From contig NZ_JANHJQ010000001.1 of NCBI RefSeq assembly GCF_024609785.1, forward strand, positions 62,001 through 126,000: a stretch of 64,000 nt of DNA. The letters run 5' to 3'. Both the position numbers and the translations under genes were made by a program. Origin of the DNA: Pseudalkalibacillus decolorationis. Lineage in GTDB: Bacteria; Bacillota; Bacilli; Bacillales; Fictibacillaceae. Positions 1-9,019 of the stretch are shown here, one piece after another. Position 1 is the stretch's first letter. Each line of letters opens with the position of its first letter. Under the pieces are notes generated by a model, which did not search any database, was not told where the DNA came from, and saw nothing but the letters and a program-made list of their open reading frames with translations.

Positions 1-318
1 ATATTTGGTTGTTTCATTTATACTTCTAATCGTATCACCGGTTTTTTCAGGCTACAATAAACGTAAATTGTAGAACTTTGCGGTATATAACGCCGATGCT
101 TGATACCGTCTATTATTAAATTTATGGAACCGTTTTCTTTACAATAAAACCCGGATACTGCAATATCTTTCGACTTAAACATTTATTTAAATCGGATTCG
201 GCGCAAATTGTCGAATTTTAATAGGAATATTGGAGTAGATTTACGAAAAAAACTATGCGTTACAAATAGTCTATGATATAACTGTTAGAGAACTGTTTAT
301 TTAAGGAGGAGCTATACT
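1..318. other. AT-rich stretch with no recognised gene
   Basis: I see no convincing coding frame or RNA gene here. The only clear signal is the ribosome-binding site AAGGAGGAG at the right end, which serves the gene starting at 319. The left edge may be the 3' flank of a gene outside the window. Confidence 0.5.
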
Positions 319-522
319 ATGGAACTTACAATAATTTCTTTACTCATAGCAGGGATTGTACTGATCGTTCTATCATTCTTTAAGCAAAATCGTAAGCAAA
401 ACCTCGAAATTCAAATCGAAAATGTCTCGATTCAGCTTATGAAGGAACTCTATCAAATCAACAAGAAGATTAAAGTACTTGAAGAAGAATTGATGATTAC
501 GGATCGAAGAGAAATCAAATAA
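319..522 (+). CDS. small membrane-anchored protein of unknown function
   Basis: This is a 67-residue protein. Residues 2-21 form one hydrophobic helix (MELTIISLLIAGIVLIVLSF), followed by a basic stop-transfer stretch (KQNRKQN) and a charged, probably coiled-coil tail rich in E, I and K. That predicts a single-pass membrane protein with a cytoplasmic helical tail. The start has a strong AAGGAGGA site 8-9 bases upstream. It lies 12 bases before the next gene on the same strand, so the two are probably co-transcribed. The position next to the end of a pst operon is that of the small yqzC/yqzD genes of B. subtilis, but I cannot confirm orthology. I do not recognise a function. Confidence 0.7.
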   Translation: MELTIISLLIAGIVLIVLSFFKQNRKQNLEIQIENVSIQLMKELYQINKKIKVLEEELMITDRREIK

Positions 523-534
523 AGGGGTCATCGT

Positions 535-1038
535 ATGTTTAATAGTGGGATGAGAGGTTTTGGCGGAGGTTTAATCATTGCAGCCGGAATCCTAGCATTT
601 GTACATTACCAAGGTACTGAACAGGTTGATTCAGAAGCAACAGCTGTAAATGCAGCAGAAACTGTTACATATGAACAAGTTGAAAGCTACCTTCAAAGTA
701 AAGATCTAGTTGCCGTACAACAGAAACAATGGGAACAATTCCAGAGTAATCAAAAAACAGCTGAAAAGAAACCAGCTGAAGATAAAAAAGAAGATGCTCC
801 AGAAAAACCAGAGGAGCCAAAAGAAGAAGTTATAAAAACTACAGTAGTCATTTCAAAAGGGACAAGCACGGGCCAGGTTTGTGATTACCTTGAATCGAAG
901 AAGATTATTAATAGCAGTGATGCGCTAATCAAATACCTTCGCTCAAACAACTTAGAATCTCAAGTTCGTTTTGGAAGCTACGAAGTGAACAGCAAGATGA
1001 CCATTGCAGAAATTGCAAGTGTCATCACTTCAGCATAA
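535..1038 (+). CDS. membrane-anchored protein with an MltG/YceG-like LysM-type domain
   Basis: The protein has 167 residues. A short hydrophobic N-terminus (residues 8-25) could be an anchor or signal. A lysine/glutamate/proline-rich linker follows (about residues 65-100), then a C-terminal domain (about 105-165). The pattern there, beginning GTSTGQVCDYLESKKII and ending YEVNSKMTIAEIASVI, resembles the LysM-like segment of endolytic transglycosylase MltG (YceG). It lacks the MltG catalytic domain, so it is not a transglycosylase. Peptidoglycan binding outside the membrane is a reasonable inference. It follows the previous small gene by 12 bases and has an AAAGGGG site before the ATG. Confidence 0.75.
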   Translation: MFNSGMRGFGGGLIIAAGILAFVHYQGTEQVDSEATAVNAAETVTYEQVESYLQSKDLVAVQQKQWEQFQSNQKTAEKKPAEDKKEDAPEKPEEPKEEVIKTTVVISKGTSTGQVCDYLESKKIINSSDALIKYLRSNNLESQVRFGSYEVNSKMTIAEIASVITSA

Positions 1039-1040
1039 GT

Positions 1041-1370
1041 AAGAAAAGCGTAAGCGCCCGGTTCAGGTATGATAAAGAAAACTTGGTTAACGCTAAGGCG
1101 ATTACCTTAGTTGCCCTTATGCCTGTGGTGCAAGCGCTGGAGATTCTGCAGCACAACACGCTTTTTGTGTTTGTGGAAGAATCGAAGCGACGATCTGCGT
1201 ACCTGGGCGTTGGAGCTGGACATTACATCTATGCAGCAAAATTTTATACTTTCTTAACGTGTAAGAAAAGCGTAAGCGCCCGGTTCAGCCCCGAAGGTCA
1301 CTGGAAGGCCAACGAGGAGGCAACTGCCGCCGCAGTGGACTGAAGTGATCCGAGGGGTTGGGCGCTGGAG
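1041..1370. repeat. composite interspersed repeat, locus 1 (mosaic of three subtypes)
   Basis: This segment is a mosaic of modules seen at four other places in the window (43696, 55811, 57710, 62349). It opens with an AAGAAAAGCGTAAGCGCCC head, then an 'AAGAAAACTTGGTTAACGC' module. Next comes a module with CAAGCGCTGGAGATTCTG and GAAGAATCGAAGCGAC, then the tail TTTTATACTTTCTTAACG. A full copy of the GGTCACTGGAAGGCC...GGGCGCTGGAG module ends it. It is non-coding; the 86-codon frame across it is translated repeat. It separates the small genes from the phoU terminator. Confidence 0.85.
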
Positions 1371-1373
1371 ATC

Positions 1374-1406
1374 AAAAAAGGTGACTCGTAAGGAGTCACC
1401 TTTTTT
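1374..1406. terminator. rho-independent terminator of the pst-phoU operon (bidirectional)
   Basis: The stem AAAAAAGGTGACTC pairs perfectly with GAGTCACCTTTTTT around a 5-base loop. T-runs on both strands mean it can stop transcription from phoU (minus) and from the plus-strand genes on the left. Confidence 0.93.
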
Positions 1407-1418
1407 GATTCAATTTAC

Positions 1419-2078
1419 TTATTCATTTAGATCGTATCTTTTACCTTTTACAAGATAAACAATGCTTTCTGCGATATTAGTTGCATGATCAGCGGTACGT
1501 TCTATATATCTGCAAATAAAGCATAGTTGGATGATTTGATTGGTATCGTCTGGATATTCCTTCATCATTCCAAGTAACTCCTGAATTAAACGACCATAAG
1601 TTTCATCCACTGTATCATCTTTGTCTGCCATACTTTTAGCAAGTGCTACGTCTTCGTCTGTATAAGCTTGTATCGCCTCTGATAACATTTGATTTGCAGT
1701 TCCTGCTAGTTTAGGTATTTCCTCTAACGGCTTAATTAATTTTGATGGACCGATTCGAATGACCGATTTTGCGATGTTTACTGCAAAATCAGCCATACGT
1801 TCTACATCTGATGATATTTTTATTGCAACAATAACTCTACGCAGATCACTTGCTACAGGTGATTGCTTTGCAATAAGAAGAATTGCCTTATCATTTATTT
1901 CTTCCTCAAGCTGATTTACCTTTACATCATTCTCGATAATTCGAAGCGCCAGCTCCAAATCCTGATTTTTTAGTGACTCAATTGCTTCATCTAATGCTTT
2001 TCCCGTTAATCTGCCAAGTTCTATAAGCAATTCACGTAGTTCATCTAGCTGTGTTTGAAAGTTTTCGCGTACTACCAT
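1419..2078 (-). CDS. phoU: phosphate signalling complex protein PhoU
   Basis: This 219-residue protein matches the usual PhoU length and has the two repeated three-helix PhoU domains. Both repeats end in the typical acidic metal-binding pattern: 'SSDVERMADFAVNIAKS' in the first and 'CRYIERTADHATNIAES' in the second. PhoU couples the Pst transporter to phosphate signalling and limits phosphate uptake. It is the last gene of the pst operon, 19 bases after pstB, and is followed by a strong terminator. The ATG has the site GGAGAGG 5 bases upstream. Confidence 0.95.
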   Translation of the reverse strand: MVVRENFQTQLDELRELLIELGRLTGKALDEAIESLKNQDLELALRIIENDVKVNQLEEEINDKAILLIAKQSPVASDLRRVIVAIKISSDVERMADFAVNIAKSVIRIGPSKLIKPLEEIPKLAGTANQMLSEAIQAYTDEDVALAKSMADKDDTVDETYGRLIQELLGMMKEYPDDTNQIIQLCFICRYIERTADHATNIAESIVYLVKGKRYDLNE

Positions 2079-2097
2079 TATAACCTCTCCTCACCTT

Positions 2098-2922
2098 TTA
2101 TCCGAAACGACCTGTTATATAATCCTCTGTTCTTTTATCTGCAGGGTTGGAAAACAATTCATTCGTGTTCGAAAACTCTACGACTTCTCCGGTTAGAAAG
2201 AACGCTGTCTTATCTGAAATCCGAGCAGCCTGCTGCATATTATGAGTGACAATAATGATGCTGTAATCCTTTTTCAGCTCTTGAACAAGCTCTTCAACTT
2301 TTAATGTAGAGATAGGATCTAGAGCGGATGTCGGCTCGTCCATTAGAATAACATCTGGTTCGATAGCGAGACACCGTGCAATACAAAGACGTTGTTGCTG
2401 TCCACCTGATAGTCCATAGGCATTCTCATTAAGTCGATCTTTCACTTCTTCCCAAATGGCTGCGCCACGAAGACTTTTTTCTACAATTTTATCTAGGGTT
2501 TTCTTATCTCGAATTCCATGGATTTTAGGACCATAAACAACATTCTCATAAATCGATTTTGGAAATGGATTTGGCTTTTGAAAAACCATCCCCACCTGAG
2601 TTCGTAATTCTTCTACTTTATAGGAAGGTTGGAAAATATTTTGATTACGGTATTGAATTCCTCCAGAAACCTTAACAGAAGGAACTGTTTCCACCATTCT
2701 GTTCAATGTTTTGATAAACGTTGACTTTCCACACCCAGACGGTCCAATAATGGCAGTAACTTGCTTTTCGGGAATGTCTAAATTAATATCCTTTAATGCA
2801 TGATCCTCGCCGTACCATAAATTCAACTGGTTTACCTTATATACATTTTCTACATTCACAATAGGCGTCTTCTTTGTTTCTGTTTGTTTCTTTTTCGGAC
2901 GATCTTTTACAGTCATATTCAT
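2098..2922 (-). CDS. pstB: phosphate ABC transporter ATP-binding protein PstB
   Basis: The protein has 274 residues. It shows Walker A (GPSGCGKST), the ABC signature LSGGQQQR and Walker B with its following loop ([13 protein letters not shown]). The C-terminal '[16 protein letters not shown]' is specific for PstB. It energises high-affinity phosphate import with PstA and PstC at the cytoplasmic membrane face. The first 25 residues (basic, [13 protein letters not shown]) extend beyond the ABC core, as in other bacilli. Only one pstB is present here, whereas B. subtilis has two. Confidence 0.96.
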   Translation of the reverse strand: MNMTVKDRPKKKQTETKKTPIVNVENVYKVNQLNLWYGEDHALKDINLDIPEKQVTAIIGPSGCGKSTFIKTLNRMVETVPSVKVSGGIQYRNQNIFQPSYKVEELRTQVGMVFQKPNPFPKSIYENVVYGPKIHGIRDKKTLDKIVEKSLRGAAIWEEVKDRLNENAYGLSGGQQQRLCIARCLAIEPDVILMDEPTSALDPISTLKVEELVQELKKDYSIIIVTHNMQQAARISDKTAFFLTGEVVEFSNTNELFSNPADKRTEDYITGRFG

Positions 2923-2949
2923 TATAGTTAGCTCTCCTTTACTAATAAA

Positions 2950-3828
2950 TTAGTAACGCTTTTGGAATTTATTCCGAATCAACACTGCAATCGAGTTCAA
3001 AATGATTAGCATTAACAATAGTATTATAATCCCTGCAGCAGCAAGCTCTTGAAATTCAATCTGTGGTCTTGTTGCCCAGTTATAAATTTGAATCGGCATT
3101 GCTGTGAACCCTGAATACAAGTTCTCCGGTAAAAATGCAACGTACGTAAGTGCACCAATTACGATCAATGGTGCTGTCTCCCCAATTGCCCTTGAAAAAG
3201 CAAGGATGGACCCTGTCAAAATTCCAGGGATAGAGGCAGGCAACACAACACGTTGAATCGTTTGCCATTTTGTAGCACCCATTGCATAGGATGCATCACG
3301 CATTTCCTTAGGAACAGATCGTAACGCTTCCTGTGATGCTACTACGATTACAGGTAGGATGAGCAAGCTCAATGTATAACCTCCAGCTAGTACACTCTGA
3401 CCCATTTCGGCTAAACGAACAAAAATCGTCAACCCTAATAATCCAAATACAATAGAAGGAACGCCTGCGAGGTTCGCAATATTAACTTGTATTATACGTG
3501 TAAACCGATTCTTCGGCGCATATTCTTCGAGGTACAAGGCTGTCCCAACTCCAAGTATGAGTGATACAGGGATTGTAACTGCCATCAGCCAAAGGGTACC
3601 GACAATTGCTGCCTTAATACCTGCCTGTTCAGGAAACCTTGATGCAAAATTTGTAAAGAAATCAAGACTTAAATAACCGATTCCTTGTGTTGTCATTCTG
3701 TAGATCAATACCCCAAGCACAATCAACCCGAAAAGTGTAGCAAGTAATAAGAGCCCTTGGAGGATACGGTTTGTGAATAGTCTAGATGCCATTTTCTTTT
3801 TAACTTGTTCTTTGTTAACTAGGTTCAT
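2950..3828 (-). CDS. pstA: phosphate ABC transporter permease PstA
   Basis: The protein has 292 residues when started at the ATG preceded by GGGAGGAATACTAAT; a longer open frame upstream overlaps pstC and is unlikely. It has six hydrophobic segments and the permease EAA-type loop (residues around QEALRSVPKEMRDASYAMGAT) that docks with PstB. It forms the membrane channel with PstC. The start codon lies one base after the pstC stop, so the two are tightly coupled. Confidence 0.94.
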   Translation of the reverse strand: MNLVNKEQVKKKMASRLFTNRILQGLLLLATLFGLIVLGVLIYRMTTQGIGYLSLDFFTNFASRFPEQAGIKAAIVGTLWLMAVTIPVSLILGVGTALYLEEYAPKNRFTRIIQVNIANLAGVPSIVFGLLGLTIFVRLAEMGQSVLAGGYTLSLLILPVIVVASQEALRSVPKEMRDASYAMGATKWQTIQRVVLPASIPGILTGSILAFSRAIGETAPLIVIGALTYVAFLPENLYSGFTAMPIQIYNWATRPQIEFQELAAAGIIILLLMLIILNSIAVLIRNKFQKRY

Positions 3829-3829
3829 A

Positions 3830-4777
<948 letters not shown>

Positions 4778-4884
4778 AATTGGCAACCTCCCTAACACCA
4801 CACCAAAACGGGATAAGGCGAGGTTATCATTTTTATGATCCTCACCCATCCCATTCTTGCATTTAGGTTATCTATTTTTCTGTA

Positions 4885-5850
4885 TTATTTTCCAGCAATT
4901 TCTTTGATCTTTTCGATCTGCTTATCGTATTGTTCTTGAGGAAGTGCAACATATCCTACTTCTTCCGCAAGTTTTCCAGCATTTTCAAGCGTATACATTA
5001 CATAGTTATATACAGCTTCGTTTTCTTTAAGAGATTTATTATTTACATAGGTAAACAATGGGCGAGAAAGTGGATTGTATTTTCCAGACTGAATTGTTTC
5101 TCCAGTCGGTTTCACTGCTTCTCCTGCTTCGTTCACAATCGGAACGACAGTTAAGTTATCTTTGTTTTCAAGATAGTAAGCATAACCGAAGAACCCGATT
5201 CCGTTTTGCGAGCCTGTTACCCCTTTAACGAGAATGTTGTCGTTTTCAGAGAGCTGTGCATCTTTACGGATACCTTTTTCTTCAAGGATAACTTCGTTGA
5301 AGTAGTCGAATGTACCAGAGTCTGTTCCAGGGCTAAAGAACTTAATTTCTTCTTCAGGCCATCCTTCACGCACATCTGCCCATGTCTTTACTTTGCTACC
5401 CTTTTTCCACATTTTAGTCAGTTCTTCTACAGTTAATTGGTCTACGAAGTCATTTTCTTTATTTACAACCACGGAAAGACCATCAAATGCAAGCGTTAAT
5501 TCTGTATATTCAATTCCATTTTCTTCAGCAAGTTTCTTTTCTTCTTCTTTAATCGGTCGACTCGCATTGCTTAGATCCGTTTCACCTTTAGTGAATTGTT
5601 CAAATCCACCGCCTGTTCCAGAAACCCCTACTGGAACCTTCACGTCAGGGTGCTCACTTTTAAATTCTTCAGATACAGCTTCCATGATCGGAAACACAGT
5701 GGATGAACCATCAATCTTAACGCTTCCGCCTTTACCTTCACTACCACCTTCAGCAGCACTTCCACTTCCGTCACCGTTGCCACATGCTGTTGCAACAATT
5801 AACAGTGTTGTCAACATCATCAATAGTGCACTTTTCTTAAAAGCTTTCAT
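4885..5850 (-). CDS. pstS: phosphate-binding lipoprotein PstS
   Basis: The 321-residue protein begins with a lipoprotein signal peptide whose lipobox is VATAC (cysteine at residue 23). A Gly/Ser-rich linker follows, then the PstS fold with the phosphate-binding motifs IDGSSTVFPI, GTGGGFEQF and SPGTDSGTFDYF. It captures phosphate on the outer face of the membrane and delivers it to PstCA. It is the first gene of pstSCAB-phoU, has AGGGGG before the ATG, and is headed by a Pho box. Confidence 0.96.
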   Translation of the reverse strand: MKAFKKSALLMMLTTLLIVATACGNGDGSGSAAEGGSEGKGGSVKIDGSSTVFPIMEAVSEEFKSEHPDVKVPVGVSGTGGGFEQFTKGETDLSNASRPIKEEEKKLAEENGIEYTELTLAFDGLSVVVNKENDFVDQLTVEELTKMWKKGSKVKTWADVREGWPEEEIKFFSPGTDSGTFDYFNEVILEEKGIRKDAQLSENDNILVKGVTGSQNGIGFFGYAYYLENKDNLTVVPIVNEAGEAVKPTGETIQSGKYNPLSRPLFTYVNNKSLKENEAVYNYVMYTLENAGKLAEEVGYVALPQEQYDKQIEKIKEIAGK

Positions 5851-5967
5851 TGTGAAATCCCCCTGTATCGTTTAATTTCGATTTAAATAGAGAGTCGTAT
5901 GGTTTCTCTATCAAACCTAGGCGCTTGCCCTTACATTGAACATCTTATCTCCTAGGTATTAAGCCTG

Positions 5968-5995
5968 TATAAATGAAATGTTAAGGTTTTGTAAA
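5968..5995 (-). promoter_or_regulatory. Pho box (PhoP-binding direct repeats) upstream of pstS
   Basis: Read on the minus strand, this site carries TTTACA, TTAACA and TTTATA, each separated by five bases (11-bp period). That matches the PhoP box consensus TT(A/T/C)ACA with 5-bp spacers. It lies about 120 bases upstream of the pstS start codon, so pstSCAB-phoU is very probably induced by PhoPR on phosphate starvation. Confidence 0.85.
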
Positions 5996-6043
5996 GATGA
6001 TTAAAAAAATGAATAACTTGATTAAGTTGATCTTATCAGGCTT

Positions 6044-6062
6044 ATTCTGACGCCGTCAGAAT
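6044..6062. promoter_or_regulatory. 19-bp perfect palindrome at the pst/island boundary
   Basis: ATTCTGACG-C-CGTCAGAAT is a perfect inverted repeat with one central base. It lies upstream of the Pho box, where the conserved pst region gives way to the accessory island. It could be an operator, a weak terminator read on plus (a T-run follows 15 bases later) or a junction scar. Confidence 0.5.
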
Positions 6063-6174
6063 ACCTATTAGTATTTTTTGGTGAGTCCACAAAAAATAGA
6101 GGTTAATTTTGGTTTATTGGGAAAGCTGAATAGTTTGAGTACAGAACAGCGAAAATAGTGGATGAATCAAAAAG

Positions 6175-6206
6175 AAAAAAGGTCGGATTTAAACCGCCTT
6201 TTTTCA
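6175..6206 (-). terminator. probable terminator after the deoR-type gene
   Basis: The sequence AAAAAAGGTCGG-ATTTAAA-CCGCCTTTTTT forms a stem with one mismatch and has A/T runs on both sides. It lies about 110 bases downstream of the DeoR-type regulator. The 89-codon frame crossing it is not supported as a gene. Confidence 0.6.
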
Positions 6207-6316
6207 TATATATGTAGGTAACTTTGAAGTTTACTCGCCATGGTTTTGGTGTGAACCCAGTTTTTTTGAGTACACGAATCCTCGACAAGTATATATATAT
6301 TGAGGAAGCAATCTGC

Positions 6317-7072
6317 TTAAACCAATATGATGTTAACGTTGTGCCGCTTGATTTCTTTTTGGAAGTGTTCATTTAATCCTTTATCAACTATGATTTCATC
6401 TATTTCCGATAGATTAGCAAACTTCACTAACGCTGACTGTCCAAATTTCGTATGATCAACCAAAAGCGTCACCTTGCTCGCGGTTTTTATGATCGATCGC
6501 TTAAATTGTGCATGCAAATGATGAAATACCGTTAATCCATAATTCGGTTCAATACCTGTGCTTCCTAAGAACAACCTGTTTACACGAATTTGATCAAGTG
6601 CCTCGCTTACTAGTGCACCGTATAATGATGAGGTATCGGCAATACGTGTTCCTCCAAGAACGACTAAATGAACCAATTCCTTTTTACTTAGAGCATTAGC
6701 TATATTAATATCATTCGTAATCACCGTCACAGGAAATTCACCCAATATTTTTGCAAGCTCTAATATTGTACTCCCCCCATCTAGAAATACTGTATCTTCT
6801 ATTTCAATGGAAGTCAGTGCTTTTTGGGCAATCGACTGTTTTTCCGTAATATGTTTTGATTGCCTTTCTGCAATAGGATAAATTCCCCCATGCTGTGGAA
6901 GCACAGCTCCCCCATGAATGCGTTTCAAGTACCCTTTTCCTTCTAAAAAAATCAAATCTTTCCTTATCGTTTTTTCGGTTACACAAAATAGTTCACTTAA
7001 ATCTGAGACTTTCACCGTTTTATCTTCTTTTACATATTGAAGAATTTTTTCTTGTCTTTCGACTGAAAGCAT
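6317..7072 (-). CDS. DeoR/GlpR-family transcriptional regulator
   Basis: The protein has 251 residues. The N-terminal DeoR winged helix-turn-helix (residues 1-57; MLSVERQEKILQYV, then VSDLSELFCVTEKTIRKDL) is followed by the family hinge 'LKRIHGGAVLP'. The C-terminal sugar-phosphate-sensing domain (about 75-245) carries the expected IFLDGGST-type and VTNDI motifs. Members sense phosphorylated sugars and mostly repress. It is the last gene of the island on the minus strand. It is a candidate regulator of the uronate genes, because three CGTTT direct repeats lie upstream of kduI. Which genes it controls is inference. Confidence 0.9.
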   Translation of the reverse strand: MLSVERQEKILQYVKEDKTVKVSDLSELFCVTEKTIRKDLIFLEGKGYLKRIHGGAVLPQHGGIYPIAERQSKHITEKQSIAQKALTSIEIEDTVFLDGGSTILELAKILGEFPVTVITNDINIANALSKKELVHLVVLGGTRIADTSSLYGALVSEALDQIRVNRLFLGSTGIEPNYGLTVFHHLHAQFKRSIIKTASKVTLLVDHTKFGQSALVKFANLSEIDEIIVDKGLNEHFQKEIKRHNVNIILV

Positions 7073-7090
7073 ATCAAACCCACCTACCGT

Positions 7091-7109
7091 CCATATGGTT
7101 CATGTATGG
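7091..7109. promoter_or_regulatory. inverted repeat upstream of the deoR-type gene
   Basis: CCATA-TGGTTCATG-TATGG lies about 20 bases upstream of the regulator's start codon. It could be an autoregulatory operator. The evidence is position and symmetry only. Confidence 0.35.
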
Positions 7110-7220
7110 TTAGAATACACTATTTAGGAATGGGGGTAAATAAGGATAAACTCCTTGAGTCATAAATTCACGAATGACACTGGTTCCAGTTCCTGTTAAC
7201 TTGACGAATCATAAGGGAGA

Positions 7221-7850
7221 TTATGAATTGATAAGCCATTTTACAAATTGACTTGTTGTTTCTTTATGTTCTGCGTTTGATACAATTCCTAGCACTTTAT
7301 TTTCAGTTACAAAACCCGCATCTTCAAACAAAGAATTGCCGTTTATTTCAACACCTAATATATGTTCTTCTCCTTCATCAGCACTCTTCAAGCTCACAGG
7401 ACGAACATTCTTATTCTGTAATAATTTCGATAATTTATTATGGTTATCCAGCCTTAAAAAAGTTCCCTGTTGAGCGTAATACAGAAAATCTTCCATGTTC
7501 ATGATCAATATATCTATATCTTTTGTTGCGATCTGAGTCAGCAGTTTTTGATTCAACGTATGATTCTGAGGCGCTGAAAGATTGCCTGTAACAGGCCAAA
7601 AATTCAGCTTAACCTCTGAATCTGAATCATTCTCCAAAATTGCAGAAGTAGCCTTACTTTGAAGGTTTTGTTGTTTCTGCTCATCTACTACATTTCCCAT
7701 AATGGCTACATCTAGTGCCGATTCCCTTTGATCGTTGGATGAAAAAACAAGAGGGATTAAAGCGACCACAATAAATATCCCTACTAAAATATGAGGCTTA
7801 TAATGATACCAAATGTTGTCGAGTTGATTAAATAGTTGTTTTGTTGTCAT
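7221..7850 (-). CDS. membrane-anchored hypothetical protein
   Basis: I choose the ATG that gives MTTKQLFNQLDNIWYHYK (209 residues), because AAGGTGATG precedes it closely. One membrane helix (residues about 25-40, ILVGIFIVVALIPLVF) follows a short basic N-terminus. The remaining 165 residues would lie outside the cell. The outer part has an alternating pattern with 'DIDILIMNMEDFLYYAQQGTFLRL', reminiscent of extracellular solute-binding or sensor domains. I do not recognise the family. It lies between the deoR-type gene and a sugar isomerase gene, so it may belong to the island. Confidence 0.65.
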   Translation of the reverse strand: MTTKQLFNQLDNIWYHYKPHILVGIFIVVALIPLVFSSNDQRESALDVAIMGNVVDEQKQQNLQSKATSAILENDSDSEVKLNFWPVTGNLSAPQNHTLNQKLLTQIATKDIDILIMNMEDFLYYAQQGTFLRLDNHNKLSKLLQNKNVRPVSLKSADEGEEHILGVEINGNSLFEDAGFVTENKVLGIVSNAEHKETTSQFVKWLINS

Positions 7851-7978
7851 GTCATCACCTTGTGTTTTCATAAACGTTTTGTATAGTTAAATATTACTTT
7901 TATTTTTCTATCAAATGCTATATGTAGAAAATTCTGTATTCTTTATATTCCATTCTATCATATAACAAATCTAGCTAC

Positions 7979-8026
7979 AAAGGCGAATCGTAAGTTGTAC
8001 TATCAGCACTTACGATTCACCTTTTT
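7979..8026 (-). terminator. terminator after the first sugar isomerase-like gene
   Basis: AAAGGCGAATCGTAAG pairs with CTTACGATTCACCTTTTT (one mismatch) around a 14-base loop. It begins just beyond the stop codon at 8030. Confidence 0.8.
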
Positions 8027-8029
8027 GGT

Positions 8030-8860
8030 CTATAAGGTAGCTCTTTCATCGATTTTCTCTAATAGATGCTTCAAAGATTGTGAAGCGACTTTAAACAATT
8101 TAGGCCCGCTAAATCCTGAAAATGTTTCTGCAGCAGATAGATGTGGCTCAAGAGACAAAAATCCCGAATATCCTTTTTGCTGTAAGGCTTGAAGTAAATC
8201 CAGAACTTGTCCGTCACCTTCTCCGGCTGGTACCACTTTTCCGTTTTCCATCAAAGCGTCTTTTATGTGGATATATTCAATATGTTTATCCAAGAGAGGA
8301 TAAGCATTAGTAAATGGTATAACACCACACTGAACAAAGTTTGCAGGATCGAATGCACAACGGAGATTAGGAGAGTGACATGTTTCAAATATATCTAAAC
8401 AACGTTCTGCCGTATCACCGTATATTTCTTTCTCATTCTCATGAAGAAGAATCACGTCCTTTTTCTCTGCAATGCTCGATAATGTTTTCATTCTCTTCAT
8501 TACTTCATCACGATGCTTTGAAGGATCGTCTCCTTCAGGAATAAAGAATGAAAAGATTCGAATATACTCCGTATCAAACATTTTTGCCACATGAATAGCA
8601 CGTTGAAACTTTACGAGATGCTCGTCAAAATCGTCATTGATTCCAACTTTCCCAATAGGCGATCCAATAGAGGACAAACGAAATCCTCGTTGATCAAGCT
8701 CTTCTTTCACTTGCTCTAATTCTTCATCTGTTAAATCAAGCACATTCTTTCCCCAGACACCTCGAAATTCTATATTCTTTATTTCTTCTGATTCAAGCAC
8801 ATCTAGTTGTTCGTATAATTCCGGAGAAATTTCATCCGCAAATCCAGTCAAAATAACCAA
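8030..8860 (-). CDS. sugar phosphate isomerase/epimerase (xylose isomerase-like TIM barrel)
   Basis: The 276-residue protein starts at a TTG with AGGAGG nine bases upstream. It shows the TIM-barrel pattern of the AP-endonuclease-2/xylose-isomerase superfamily: 'LLHENEKEIYGD', 'CAFDPANFVQCG', 'IEYIHIKDA' and 'LSLEPHL', which supply the Glu, Asp, His and Glu metal ligands. It probably isomerises or epimerises a ketose or uronate derivative in the cytosol; the substrate cannot be named. It sits just after the uxuA remnant in an eroded uronate gene group. Confidence 0.85.
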   Translation of the reverse strand: MVILTGFADEISPELYEQLDVLESEEIKNIEFRGVWGKNVLDLTDEELEQVKEELDQRGFRLSSIGSPIGKVGINDDFDEHLVKFQRAIHVAKMFDTEYIRIFSFFIPEGDDPSKHRDEVMKRMKTLSSIAEKKDVILLHENEKEIYGDTAERCLDIFETCHSPNLRCAFDPANFVQCGVIPFTNAYPLLDKHIEYIHIKDALMENGKVVPAGEGDGQVLDLLQALQQKGYSGFLSLEPHLSAAETFSGFSGPKLFKVASQSLKHLLEKIDERATL

Positions 8861-8882
8861 GATAATCGCCTCCTACTGTATA

Positions 8883-9019
8883 AAAGTGCATTGCAATTTA
8901 GACATCGGTAATCCGAAAATAGATCAAGGCGGTTCATGAGGGTGTATCGCCAACTTAACACCACACTCTTCAGCGTAAGGAACTTTCAAAAAATAAGATA
9001 AAGTCGAATAACTCAGCCA
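8883..9019 (-). pseudogene. uxuA: remnant of uxuA (mannonate dehydratase)
   Basis: This gap has no open gene, but the minus-strand translation gives VPYAEECGVKLAIHPHEPP, then a stop codon, then SIFGLP. UxuA carries PxAEE-GVKxAIHPDDPPW-S(V/I)FGLP at the same place, so the stop is a TGG-to-TGA change at the tryptophan codon. Upstream, in another frame, ELFDFILFF matches the preceding UxuA helix, which indicates a frameshift as well. The fragment starts directly at the stop codon of the uronate isomerase gene (TAATG overlap), as expected from a former uxaC-uxuA operon. About 45 of some 350 codons remain. Confidence 0.8.

Noticed and set aside
1083-1343. 86-codon open frame
   Set aside because: It lies wholly in a composite interspersed repeat and encodes translated repeat sequence; no family pattern and no good ribosome-binding site.
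6103-6372. 89-codon frame on the minus strand
   Set aside because: It overlaps the end of the deoR-type gene, crosses a terminator and has low-complexity content.
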